The position numbers and the translations under genes were made by a program. Below, one piece after another: positions 8,145 through 16,229 of a DNA stretch of 64,000 nt (the first letter of the stretch is position 1; every line of letters begins with the position of its first letter). Source of the DNA: Actinomycetota bacterium (lineage in GTDB: Bacteria; Actinomycetota; Actinomycetes; S36-B12; UBA10799); NCBI GenBank assembly GCA_020636995.1, contig JACJWU010000001.1:186001-250000 (forward strand), written 5' to 3'. The notes beneath the pieces are model-generated. The model saw only the letters and a program-made list of their open reading frames with translations, was not told the DNA's origin and did no database searches.

Positions 8145-9425
8145 TCACTCGGGGCCGCGCGCCCCCGCAGTCAGGTCGTCCAATGTCAGGGTGCGCATCT
8201 GCTCGACGCTGACATCTGCCACGTCCCGCAGGCGCCACGCGTGCTCACGCACTGCCGCCTCGAAGACGTTTCGCACGGTGCGGGCGTTGCCGAAGTCGGG
8301 GCGCGTCGCCAGGTCGGCGAAGAGACTACGGGCCTGATCCTCGATGCCGGCGACAAGGACGTAGTCGGAGTCCTCGCACATCCTCACCAGGATGCGTAGC
8401 AGTTCCTGTGCGGTGTAGTCGGCGAACGTGATGGTGGTCGGGAAGCGGGACTCCAGTCCCGGGTTCGCGGAGATGAACGTGCGCATGTTCTCGGGGTACC
8501 CGGCCACGATGAGGACCAGATCGTCGCGGTGGTCCTCCATGCCCTTGACCAGGGTGTCGATCGCCTCGACCCCGAAATCGTTGCGGGTCAACCCGTACGC
8601 CTCGTCGATGAACAGGATCCCGCCGAGGGCCGATGTGATCTGTTCCTGTGTCTTGATGGCGGTCTGGCCGACGTACCCCGCGACCAGCCCGGAGGCATCG
8701 ACCTCGACCAGGTGGCCATCGGCGACCACGCCGAGGGCGCTGTAGATGCGCCCGACGATCCGCGCGACCGTGGTCTTTCCGGTACCCGGGTTGCCCACGA
8801 AGACCAGATGACGACTGACCGTGGGGTTGCGCAGCCCCGCCTTCTCGCGCATCTGTGCGATGCGGATGAGTTGCACCTGCTGATTGATCTCCCGCTTGGC
8901 GTCCTCCAGCCCGACAAGACGTTCGAGGTCGTCGAGCGCTTCTCCCACCGCGGTGGCGTCGGGACCACGTTCCGGCGTGATCTGTGTCGTCACCGCCGGG
9001 GTCGGCTCCAGTTGCGTGTTGCTGACCGGAGCGGTGCGCGTCACCGTCGCCGCGATCGCGCTCGCGGCGCGGGCGGCACCGGCATCGGCGACCGCGAACT
9101 GCATGCACGCCAGGCGTGTGATCTGTACGAGGAACAGCGAGTATGCCTGCACCTGACTGCGGTGTCCCGCTGCGATAAGTGCACGCAGCGTCGGCGGTGG
9201 CGAGGTGCGGAACACCGTCCCCTGCTTCGCGAGCGCCCGGGTCTCGGGGACCGTCCAACCGAGGTACTGAGCGAACTGCGCCAGGCCGGTCGCGGCCGCG
9301 TCGCCCAGCGAGATGATGGCCGCGGCGATCTGGAAGGCCTCCCGGGCGGCGGCATCCGGATCGTCGAACATGGCAGACGCATCGGAGACGAAGCGTTTGA
9401 GGTCGGGAGCGGGGGAGTCTGCCAC
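8145..9425 (-). CDS. AAA+ ATPase of the CbbX/EccA/SpoVK type
   Basis: A 426-residue protein with a helical N-terminal region (about 1-155) of no recognised family and a C-terminal AAA+ module. Walker A is GNPGTGKTT (211-219) and Walker B ILFIDEAY (270-277); the pore-type segment SGLVAGYVGQT and the arginine-containing NPGLESRFP are also present. This is the layout of CbbX (Rubisco activase) and EccA (type VII secretion) ATPases, but no Rubisco or ESX gene is nearby, so its client is unknown. Start GTG 9425 lies 7 nt after TAGCAT, a leaderless arrangement. It heads the operon with the SHOCT membrane protein and the 35-residue peptide. Confidence 0.85.
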   Translation of the reverse strand: MADSPAPDLKRFVSDASAMFDDPDAAAREAFQIAAAIISLGDAAATGLAQFAQYLGWTVPETRALAKQGTVFRTSPPPTLRALIAAGHRSQVQAYSLFLVQITRLACMQFAVADAGAARAASAIAATVTRTAPVSNTQLEPTPAVTTQITPERGPDATAVGEALDDLERLVGLEDAKREINQQVQLIRIAQMREKAGLRNPTVSRHLVFVGNPGTGKTTVARIVGRIYSALGVVADGHLVEVDASGLVAGYVGQTAIKTQEQITSALGGILFIDEAYGLTRNDFGVEAIDTLVKGMEDHRDDLVLIVAGYPENMRTFISANPGLESRFPTTITFADYTAQELLRILVRMCEDSDYVLVAGIEDQARSLFADLATRPDFGNARTVRNVFEAAVREHAWRLRDVADVSVEQMRTLTLDDLTAGARGPE

Positions 9426-9432
9426 GTTGCCG

Positions 9433-9438
9433 ATGCTA
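9433..9438 (-). promoter_or_regulatory. -10 box TAGCAT, leaderless promoter of the AAA operon
   Basis: Minus-strand TAGCAT ends 7 nt before the GTG at 9425. Confidence 0.6.
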
Positions 9439-9471
9439 GACCGGGCGGTGGGGGCGCGGACGGCAGGTCAC

Positions 9472-9519
9472 TCGACGTGGGTAGCCGGATGAGGTACAGT
9501 AAGTGAACAACAAGTTAAC
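9472..9519 (+). promoter_or_regulatory. Promoter with overlapping operator-like palindrome for the 25-residue peptide gene
   Basis: TCGACG (9472-9477) and TACAGT (9495-9500) are separated by 17 bp, a good sigma-70-type promoter. Over the expected start site lies GTGAACAACAAGTTAAC (9503-9519), a near-palindrome in a locally AT-rich stretch that would suit a repressor. It diverges from the AAA operon promoter about 40 bp away. Confidence 0.5.
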
Positions 9520-9557
9520 AGAACGTACTTCGACATTACGGATGCAGGAGGTTCCTC

Positions 9558-9635
9558 ATGAAACTCATCCGCTCGCTGCTCTTCCTCGACTGCACACCCC
9601 GGGTCTTCTGGGCCGAGGTCATCCAGGACCGCTGA
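9558..9635 (+). CDS. 25-residue peptide with strong ribosome site
   Basis: A small frame from ATG 9558 to TGA 9635, preceded by GCAGGAGG at ideal spacing. The peptide starts MKLIRSLLFLDCTPRVFW and ends acidic/basic (VIQDR); it holds a hydrophobic core, one cysteine and two aromatic residues, but is too short for a normal membrane helix or signal peptide. It has its own promoter and is followed 11 nt later by a very stable hairpin. It could be a regulatory leader peptide for the fucosidase gene 103 bp downstream, or an independent micropeptide linked to the divergent AAA operon. No family recognised. Confidence 0.5.
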   Translation: MKLIRSLLFLDCTPRVFWAEVIQDR

Positions 9636-9645
9636 GGTCCCCTGA

Positions 9646-9694
9646 CGCCGTGAGAGGCCATCGGGCGCTTGATGCGCTCGGTGGCCTCTCGGCG
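9646..9694 (+). terminator. Very stable hairpin after the 25-residue peptide gene
   Basis: Stem 9652-9668 with 9674-9690 (17 bp including two G-U pairs, loop TTGAT) extended by CGCC/GGCG (9646-9649 with 9691-9694). No U-tract follows. It either ends the short transcript or acts as an attenuator ahead of the fucosidase gene. Confidence 0.65.
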
Positions 9695-9738
9695 TATCGA
9701 CGGCACTATGCTTGGCAGCCCCTTTCATGGGAGCGACC

Positions 9739-11196
9739 ATGGCATACCAACCGACCTGGGAATCTGTCTCGAAGCACCCGGTCCCGCAGTGGTTCGACGA
9801 CGCCAAACTCGGGGTCTTTCTGCGCTGGGGGCTGTATTCGGTTCCTGGTTGGGCCCCTCAGGTACCGGACATCCAGCAGATGCTGCGCGAGCAGGGACCC
9901 AGCGGCATGCTGCGCAACAACCCCTACGCGGAGTGGTACCTGAACTCGATGCGGATCACGGGCAGTCCCACCTGGGAGCACCATCGGGACACCTACGGTC
10001 CCGGTTCGACGTACGACGACTTCATCGCGACATTCGACGAACGCTCCGCCACGGCGGACCTCGATGCATTGGCCGGTGTCTGTCGGGCCGCCGGCGCTCA
10101 GTATGTGGTCCTCACGACCAAGCATCACGACGGCTTCACACTGTGGCCGTCGGAGTTGGCACACCCACACAAAGGGCACTACCACGCGCAGCGCGACCTC
10201 GTGGGCGATCTCAGTTCGGCGGTACGCGCCCAGGGGATGCGGATGGGGCTGTACTACTCGGGTGGCTATGACTGGCCGTTCAATGATGCGTTGCTGGCCA
10301 ATGCCGGCGATGTCGCCCTCGCAGTGCCGCCGGGTGAGGACTACGCGCAGTACGCCGACGGTCATGTCCGGGAACTCATCGACTCGTATGCGCCGTCGGT
10401 GCTGTGGAACGACATCTGTTGGCCACCGGACGCCGACCTCGCGGCACTGTTCGCCTACTACTACAACGAGGTCGAGGAGGGTGTGGTCAACGATCGGTGG
10501 TTGCAGCGAGCCATGCCGCGCAATCCGGTCTCCGATGCGACTGCGCGCGGGGCGGGATGGTTGGTGCAGGCGAGTTGGCGGGTCGTGCCCGAGAAACTGA
10601 AGAGTCTGACATTTCCGGCATCGACCCACTACGACTTCCGAACCCCCGAGTACGCGTCGTTCGACGAGATCGAGTCCAAGAAGTGGGAGGCCACCCGGGG
10701 GGTGGGACATTCCTTCGGGGCGAACCGGAACGAGCGTCCCGAGGACATCATCACGGCGACCGGCGTGATCCGGATGCTGTGTGACGTCGTTTCCAAGAAC
10801 GGCAACCTCCTCATCGGGATCGGCCCCGACGCCAGTGGCACCATTCCCGAAGAGCAGCAGGTCCCACTGCGTGGTCTGGGCGACTGGCTGGCCGTCAACG
10901 GCGAGGCGATCTACGGGACCCGGCCATGGACGGTGGCGTCGACCACGACCACCGAGGGGACGGAGGTCCGCTTCACCGTGCGTGGGGACCGGGTCTACGC
11001 GATCCTGCTCGATGCTCCGGGGGTGCGCCGGTTCGGGTTGCGGCGGGTCGGTCTCGGTGGCGACGAGGTGCGGCTGCTCGGGGTCGACACCGCGCTTCCG
11101 CCAGGTGATGGGCCGACAGTCGAGCTGCCGCCGCAGGTCCCGGTGAGCGCGGCCCTGGTGCTGGATCTCGGGACCGATGTGAGGTGGCTCGGATAG
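9739..11196 (+). CDS. Alpha-L-fucosidase, GH29 family
   Basis: A 485-residue glycosidase predicted to release L-fucose from glycans. Family features include GVFLRWGLYSVPGWAPQV near the N-terminus, YVVLTTKHHDGFTLWPS with the catalytic-pocket histidines, MGLYYSGGYDW, and PSVLWNDICWP whose aspartate is at the GH29 nucleophile position. A C-terminal beta domain (about 390-485) follows. No signal peptide is visible, so it is probably cytoplasmic, acting on imported oligosaccharide. Start ATG 9739 has GGGAG upstream; TTG 9712 is an alternative. TATGCT at 9707-9712 may be its -10. No fucose pathway or transporter lies next to it. Confidence 0.88.
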   Translation: MAYQPTWESVSKHPVPQWFDDAKLGVFLRWGLYSVPGWAPQVPDIQQMLREQGPSGMLRNNPYAEWYLNSMRITGSPTWEHHRDTYGPGSTYDDFIATFDERSATADLDALAGVCRAAGAQYVVLTTKHHDGFTLWPSELAHPHKGHYHAQRDLVGDLSSAVRAQGMRMGLYYSGGYDWPFNDALLANAGDVALAVPPGEDYAQYADGHVRELIDSYAPSVLWNDICWPPDADLAALFAYYYNEVEEGVVNDRWLQRAMPRNPVSDATARGAGWLVQASWRVVPEKLKSLTFPASTHYDFRTPEYASFDEIESKKWEATRGVGHSFGANRNERPEDIITATGVIRMLCDVVSKNGNLLIGIGPDASGTIPEEQQVPLRGLGDWLAVNGEAIYGTRPWTVASTTTTEGTEVRFTVRGDRVYAILLDAPGVRRFGLRRVGLGGDEVRLLGVDTALPPGDGPTVELPPQVPVSAALVLDLGTDVRWLG

Positions 11197-11222
11197 TGCC
11201 GGTGACGGGCACCGCGCGCACG

Positions 11223-11301
11223 GATCCGTGAGCACTTCTGTGAAGCGTTAGCGTGGCGTCGCCTCCCGGGCGCTAACGGATCACCGCAGTGCTCACGGAT
11301 C
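11223..11301. repeat. 79-bp intergenic palindrome with 31-nt arms
   Basis: Arms 11223-11253 and 11271-11301 are inverted copies differing at four positions, around a 17-nt loop. Each arm carries GATCCGTGAGCACT at its outer end and CGTTAGCG at its inner end. It fills the 189-bp gap between the fucosidase and the hydrolase. It may be a terminator, a REP-like element or a small dispersed palindromic repeat. Confidence 0.8.
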
Positions 11302-11385
11302 TGCGGGCGCCTCGTTCGGCGCGATCCGAACGCAAACCGCGGAGTCGGTGTCCGTCGTCGCGGGGTGAGGGGGGAGAATGCCGGA

Positions 11386-12210
11386 ATGAAGCACACCGAA
11401 GAGATGCACAAGGCTGCCGACGGCGTTGAGATCTACCGTCAGCAGTGGTTCCCCGACGATGAGCCGCGGGCAGTCGTCTGCCTCGTCCACGGTCTCGGGG
11501 AGCACTCCAGCCGTTACGGCCATCTCGCGAAGCGTTTCACCGACCAGGGCTTCGCGGTCTTCGCGATGGATCTGCGCGGACATGGCAAGTCGGCTGGAAC
11601 TCGCGGGGACCTGCGCGTCACGCAAGCCGTGGAGGATGTGGACGAGTTGCTCGGCCAGGCCACCGCGCAGTTCCCCGGCCTGCCGGTGTTCATCTACGGG
11701 CACAGCCTCGGCGGACTCATCACGATGACCTACACCGTGCAGCGCCGTCCGGAGATCGCCGGACAGGTCGCGTCGGCGCCCGCGCTGGACAGCGAACTGC
11801 GTGACCAGCGGGTCAAGTTCGCGCTGGCCAACCTGCTGGGCGGGGTCGCCCCGGGCATCATCCTGCCGACCGGCCTGGATGCCGACGGCGTCAGCCGCGA
11901 TCCCGAGGTGGTGGCCGCGTACAAGGCCGACCCACTGGTCCACGACAAGGGGTCGACCGGGTTGGCCAAACAGACGTTCGCCGCGATGGATGCCATGATG
12001 GCGCAGTCGTCCTTCCCCGTGCCGCTGCTCATCATCCATGGCACCGCGGACCGGCTCACCGTGCCGGAAGCGAGCAAGACCTTCGTGAACAACGTCACCG
12101 GCGATGTCACGCTGATCGAGTACGACGGCATGTTCCACGAGCCTCACAACGAGCCGGAGCAGCAAGAGGTGTTCGAGGACGTGCACGCGTGGATGGAGTC
12201 ACGGCTCTGA
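11386..12210 (+). CDS. Alpha/beta hydrolase, monoacylglycerol lipase-like
   Basis: A 274-residue cytoplasmic serine hydrolase. It shows the oxyanion-hole HGLGEHSSRY (about 35-44), GHGKSAGTRG, the nucleophile elbow GHSLGG with Ser107, the acid in HGTADRLTVP and the histidine in FHEPHNE. The HGxGEHSxRY and GHGxSxGxRG signatures belong to the monoacylglycerol lipase (Serine aminopeptidase S33, PldB-like) group, so a monoglyceride or lysophospholipid is the likely substrate. Start ATG 11386 follows a GGGGGGAG ribosome site. Next to a second hydrolase and with two WS/DGAT genes in the window, a role in neutral-lipid turnover is plausible but inferred. Confidence 0.85.
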   Translation: MKHTEEMHKAADGVEIYRQQWFPDDEPRAVVCLVHGLGEHSSRYGHLAKRFTDQGFAVFAMDLRGHGKSAGTRGDLRVTQAVEDVDELLGQATAQFPGLPVFIYGHSLGGLITMTYTVQRRPEIAGQVASAPALDSELRDQRVKFALANLLGGVAPGIILPTGLDADGVSRDPEVVAAYKADPLVHDKGSTGLAKQTFAAMDAMMAQSSFPVPLLIIHGTADRLTVPEASKTFVNNVTGDVTLIEYDGMFHEPHNEPEQQEVFEDVHAWMESRL

Positions 12211-12219
12211 CCGTCGGCG

Positions 12220-13062
12220 ATGCCTGAGGTGGTTCTCCCCGGCGGCCGGGTGCTGGCCTATCGGGAGTACGGCGAGCCGTCCGGTCGCCCAGTCATCTGC
12301 AACCACGGCGGCCTGATGTGCGGTCAGGACATCTCGCCGGCTGACGCGGCGGCGCGTGACCTGCACCTGCGGCTGATCTCCCCGGATCGGCCGGGCATCG
12401 GGTCGTCGACTCTGAAGCGTGGCCGGATCACCGCCGACTGGGCCCACGACGTCGACAACCTGGCGGATGCGCTCGGGCTCGACGCGTTCGGAGCCTTCGG
12501 CTGGTCTCTGGGTGGGCAGTACGCGCTGGCTCTCGGAGTCCTGTTACCGCAGAGAACCACCGCTGTGGTGGTGGTGGCAGGGTGCCTCCCGGGACTTGCA
12601 CCCGAGCAGATGAACCCCACAGACCGCCGCTTCATGCGTGTCTCACAGGCCTCGGCACCGGCCGCGGCGGCAATGTTCGGGATCGTGCGGACGGTCGCCC
12701 AGCTGGCCCCCCGGGTCGTTCGTGACGCGACGATGCGCACCGTGTGTCCGGCCGATCGAGAGGTGCTGGCGGCGTTGCCGGATTCGGCTCTGGGGCAATG
12801 GATGGCGGCCGCCACGACTCGCCCCTCCGGAATGGTCGAGGAGTACCGGGTGCTGGGACGGCCGTGGGGATTCGACCTGTCAGGCATGCGGGCTCCCACG
12901 ACCTACTGGCAGGGCGGCATGGACACACTGGTCCCGGCGCAGTGGGCTGACCGGCTGGGCGCGATGACTCCCGGCGCCACTGTCCGCACGGTCCCGGGTG
13001 ATGGCCACTTCCTGGCGTACAGCCGCTGGCACGAGGTACTCGGGGCCTTCGCCGCGCGGTGA
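12220..13062 (+). CDS. Alpha/beta hydrolase
   Basis: A 280-residue hydrolase starting 9 nt after the lipase-like gene, probably co-transcribed. It has NHGG (oxyanion region, about 28-31), DRPGIGSS, the nucleophile elbow FGWSLGG (about 93-99), the acid residue in QGGMDTLVP and the catalytic histidine in GDGHFLAYS. This is the standard lipase/esterase/haloperoxidase-type fold with an intact triad. No substrate can be assigned. It is unlike its upstream neighbour in the cap region, so they are not recent duplicates. Confidence 0.8.
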   Translation: MPEVVLPGGRVLAYREYGEPSGRPVICNHGGLMCGQDISPADAAARDLHLRLISPDRPGIGSSTLKRGRITADWAHDVDNLADALGLDAFGAFGWSLGGQYALALGVLLPQRTTAVVVVAGCLPGLAPEQMNPTDRRFMRVSQASAPAAAAMFGIVRTVAQLAPRVVRDATMRTVCPADREVLAALPDSALGQWMAAATTRPSGMVEEYRVLGRPWGFDLSGMRAPTTYWQGGMDTLVPAQWADRLGAMTPGATVRTVPGDGHFLAYSRWHEVLGAFAAR

Positions 13063-13122
13063 CGTCCGACCCCGTCCGCAGGTAGGGTCGGCGTAGAGGC
13101 GCCAACTCATCGGAGGGTGGAT

Positions 13123-13953
13123 ATGCACAACGTCGAGGGCAAGAACGTCCTGATCACCGGGGCAGCAATGGGTCTGGGGCGACTGTTCGCCGAGCGGGCC
13201 GTGGCCGAAGGTGCGGCAGCCGTGGTGCTGTGGGACGTCAATGAGCAGGCACTGGTGCAGACGGCCGACGAGCTGCAGGCCGCCGGAGGCTCGGTGTACG
13301 GCTACATCGTGGACGTGTCATCGGCCGATGAGATCGAGGCCACCGCAGCCATCGTGCGCGAGGAGATCGGGGAGATCGACGTCCTCTTCAACAACGCCGG
13401 GATCGTGCGCGGGAACTCCTACTTCTGGGAGGTCGACGACGTCTCGCAGATCCAGTTGACGATGGCCATCAACTCCGTGGCACCCATGCTCGTGTCCCGG
13501 GAGTTCCTGCCAGGCATGATCGCGAAGACGTCGGAATGCCGGATCGTCAACATCGCGTCGTCGGCGGGTCTGGTCTCGAACCCGCGGATGTCGGTGTACG
13601 CGGCCTCGAAGTGGGCCGCCATCGGCTGGTCCGACTCGGTACGACTCGAACTGGAGCAGGCCGGCTACGAGCACATCAAGATCACGACCGTTTGTCCCAC
13701 GTACATCAACACCGGGATGTTCGACGGCGCGAAGAAGATGCTGATGACCCCTATGCTCGAGCAGGAGGTCGTGGTGGACTCCACCTGGAAGGAGATGCTG
13801 CGTGGCGGTCCCTTCCTGTTGATCCCGTGGACGGCGAAGCTGAACAAGGTCCTCAGCGGGATCCTGCCCGTCGGAATCCGGGACTTCGTGCTGGACAAGG
13901 CAGGTGTCTACCACTCCATGGAGGAGTTCCAGGGCCACGATGACCTGAAGTAG
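13123..13953 (+). CDS. Short-chain dehydrogenase/reductase
   Basis: A 276-residue NAD(P)-dependent oxidoreductase. The cofactor motif TGAAMGLG (about 13-20), DVN after the second strand, NNAG (about 91-94), a serine in NIASSAG and the catalytic YAASK are all present. The C-terminal part (LLIPWTAKLNKVLSGILP) resembles membrane-associated retinol or steroid dehydrogenase-like SDRs. ATG 13123 is favoured over GTG 13117 because GGAGG (13111-13115) is 7 nt upstream. It stands two bases before the CYTH gene and downstream of two hydrolases. Substrate unknown. Confidence 0.88.
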   Translation: MHNVEGKNVLITGAAMGLGRLFAERAVAEGAAAVVLWDVNEQALVQTADELQAAGGSVYGYIVDVSSADEIEATAAIVREEIGEIDVLFNNAGIVRGNSYFWEVDDVSQIQLTMAINSVAPMLVSREFLPGMIAKTSECRIVNIASSAGLVSNPRMSVYAASKWAAIGWSDSVRLELEQAGYEHIKITTVCPTYINTGMFDGAKKMLMTPMLEQEVVVDSTWKEMLRGGPFLLIPWTAKLNKVLSGILPVGIRDFVLDKAGVYHSMEEFQGHDDLK

Positions 13954-13955
13954 TC

Positions 13956-14438
13956 ATGGCTGTCGAGATCGAGCGGAAGTTCCTGGTCGTCGGTGACCAG
14001 TGGCGGTCGGCGGTGACCTCGTCCACCCGGATCGTGCAGGGATACCTGGCCTCCACACCGGACGTGACGGTACGTGTACGGGTGCGTGGTGATCGCGGGT
14101 ATCTGACCATCAAGGGCCGAACCAGCGGGATCAGCCGCAGTGAGTTCGAGTTCGCGATCCCCGCCGACGACGCGGAGGCGATGCTGGGCGAGTTGGCGAC
14201 GGGGCCGGTTGTGGAGAAGACCCGCCACCTGATCGACGTCGATGGTCACATCTGGGAACTCGATGTCTTCGCCGGGGCCAACGAGGGACTGGTCATGGCT
14301 GAGGTCGAGCTGCAGTCGGCCGGCGAGTCCTTCCGAAGGCCGGACTGGGCAGGCGACGAGGTGTCCGATGATCCGCGCTACTACAACGTGAACCTGGCGA
14401 AGCACCCGTACTCGCGGTGGGGTGCCGACGCGACCTAA
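13956..14438 (+). CDS. CYTH-domain protein (triphosphate-binding)
   Basis: A 160-residue single-domain protein starting with the diagnostic EIERKFLV (4-11). It also has alternating charged strands (RVRVRGDRGYLTIKG), FEFAIP and ELDVFAG with AEVEL near the end, forming the triphosphate tunnel. Bacterial single CYTH proteins of this size are inorganic triphosphatases or of unknown substrate. It overlaps the convergent SulP gene's stop by 4 nt. It begins 2 nt after the SDR stop, so co-expression is likely. Confidence 0.9.
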   Translation: MAVEIERKFLVVGDQWRSAVTSSTRIVQGYLASTPDVTVRVRVRGDRGYLTIKGRTSGISRSEFEFAIPADDAEAMLGELATGPVVEKTRHLIDVDGHIWELDVFAGANEGLVMAEVELQSAGESFRRPDWAGDEVSDDPRYYNVNLAKHPYSRWGADAT

Positions 14439-16180
14439 CTGTTCTCGGATCCCTGGTCCCAGTCCACGGCGTCCTGAACGTCCGGCAGCGGCTCGCCCTG
14501 AACGTGCAAGCGGGCAGCGCGGACGGTCTGCGAGATGCTGTGCCAGACGTGTCCCGCCCCCAGTTCGCCGGTGAAGTCGGCGTTCTCCAGGACGACGCGG
14601 GCGGGGTAGTGCAGGCGGGCGATGAACAGCTCCACATCTGCCCGGCGCAGGCGTCGCAGCAACTCGGTGAGCATGGTGACGGTGGTGGCATCCATCTGAC
14701 CCGTTGCTTCGAGGTCCAGGACCACAGCCTTGACGTCCTCGGCCTGCTCCACGTGATCGAGCAGGCGCGTGAAGGTCCATTCGCTGTTCGCCCAGAACAG
14801 CGGTGCATCCAGGCGGAGCACCAGAACTCCTGGGACCTCGGTGCGTTCCGGATGCCCCGTGACCGCCCCCCAGCCCGCCTTCTCTCCCGGAATCTTGCCG
14901 AGGACGTCGATGTCGACCCGGCTGGAGCGGTAGAGGATTCCGAGCAGCGACAGAGCCACGGCGGCGAGCAGCCCGTACAGGGGGCCGAACAACAACACAC
15001 CACCCAAGCCGGCCAGGGCTGAGACGAAGTCGTTTCGCCGCACCTTGCGGTAGTAGCGCAATGAACCGACATCGAGGAGGAACCACACACTGGCCACAAC
15101 GATCACCGAGAGTGCGACCCGTGGCACGCCGGCGAGCAGGCCGGTCATCGTCAGCAGGAACACGACCACCACAGCGGCTGCCCATACCCCGGTGAACTGT
15201 GTTCGGGCGCCGCTGTTGACGGCGGTGCCGGTGCGGCTGAGGCTGCCACAGACGCTCAGCCCGCCGCACATGCCAGCGCCGATATCGGCCATGCCGTTCC
15301 CGAGGAACTCGGAGTCGGTGTTGATCCGGTAGTCGCCGCGCTGCGCGAAGATCCGAGCCGCAGCCAGACCTTCGCCCACTCCCGCGACGGCCACCGCCAA
15401 TCCACCAAGGACGACCTGGGTGAGGTCGGTGGTGCTGATGGCCGGAAGTGCGATGGTCGGCAGTCCCGGCGGAACCTGGCCGATGACTTCGACGCTGTGG
15501 CCGCGGGCATCCCAGAACTGGCCGAGGGCGATCGCGATCACCATGAGCACCAGCGCCCACGGCACTCTGGGCCATCGTGCGCTGCCGACGAACAGGATCA
15601 CCAGGCCGGTCGTCCCGAGCGCGAGGGTGAGTGGATTGATGTCGCCCAACTCGCGCAGGGTCGTCCAGACACGTTGCACGAAGTGCGGGTTGGCGGAACT
15701 GACCCCCAACAGGTGCGGAAGTTCGCCGGCGATCACGGTCAAACCCAGGCCGAAACTGAAACCCACGATGACCGGCCGGGAGATGAAATCCGTGACCCAG
15801 CCGAGCCGCAGGATCCCGAAGAGGGCCAGCCACAGGCCGGCTGCCAGTGCGACGGCGGCGGTGAGCGCAGCAGCACGGGCGGGGTCGTTCACACCGCCGA
15901 TGCCCGCGATGACAGCGCCCGACATCAGCGCGACGGTGGACGTCGGGCCCATCGCCACATGACGCGAGGAGCCGAAGATCGCGTACAACACCAGCGCTGC
16001 GGGCAGTGCGTAGAGGCCCACTTGGATCGGAACCTGCGCGACCGTGGAGTACCCCATGGCCGTAGGAATCGCTACGGCGGCCACGGCCAGTCCCGCCAGT
16101 GCGTCGCGTCCCAGCCATGCACGGCGGTACTTGGGGGCCCATACGACGATGGGCGCGATGTTGCCCAGCCGAACGGCCAT
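14435..16180 (-). CDS. SulP-family anion permease with STAS domain
   Basis: A 581-residue secondary transporter with the family's ten or more membrane helices (about 30-410). It has SulP signatures such as AVAAVAIPTAMGYSTVAQVP, the region ending GPTSTVALMSGAVIAG and RGDYRINTDSEFLGNGMADI. A cytoplasmic STAS domain (about 440-560, PGVLVLRLDAPLFWANSEW then VVLDLEATGQMDATT) completes it. SulP proteins move sulfate, bicarbonate or dicarboxylates; the substrate is not evident. It follows the SLC13-type gene by 49 nt on the same strand, so the two anion transporters may share a transcript. Confidence 0.9.
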   Translation of the reverse strand: MAVRLGNIAPIVVWAPKYRRAWLGRDALAGLAVAAVAIPTAMGYSTVAQVPIQVGLYALPAALVLYAIFGSSRHVAMGPTSTVALMSGAVIAGIGGVNDPARAAALTAAVALAAGLWLALFGILRLGWVTDFISRPVIVGFSFGLGLTVIAGELPHLLGVSSANPHFVQRVWTTLRELGDINPLTLALGTTGLVILFVGSARWPRVPWALVLMVIAIALGQFWDARGHSVEVIGQVPPGLPTIALPAISTTDLTQVVLGGLAVAVAGVGEGLAAARIFAQRGDYRINTDSEFLGNGMADIGAGMCGGLSVCGSLSRTGTAVNSGARTQFTGVWAAAVVVVFLLTMTGLLAGVPRVALSVIVVASVWFLLDVGSLRYYRKVRRNDFVSALAGLGGVLLFGPLYGLLAAVALSLLGILYRSSRVDIDVLGKIPGEKAGWGAVTGHPERTEVPGVLVLRLDAPLFWANSEWTFTRLLDHVEQAEDVKAVVLDLEATGQMDATTVTMLTELLRRLRRADVELFIARLHYPARVVLENADFTGELGAGHVWHSISQTVRAARLHVQGEPLPDVQDAVDWDQGSENS

Positions 16181-16229
16181 GAATCACCTCCCGTGGCAGG
16201 CTAGCGCCGACGTTGCCCGATGCGCTGCT

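Noticed and set aside
8145..9425. Type VII secretion ATPase EccA
   Set aside because: The fold type fits, but no ESX genes are nearby and the N-terminal domain lacks the recognisable EccA TPR repeats.
9521..9534. A LexA box in the promoter of the 25-residue peptide gene
   Set aside because: GAACGTACTTCG has a wrong half-site spacing and lacks the GTTCG half.
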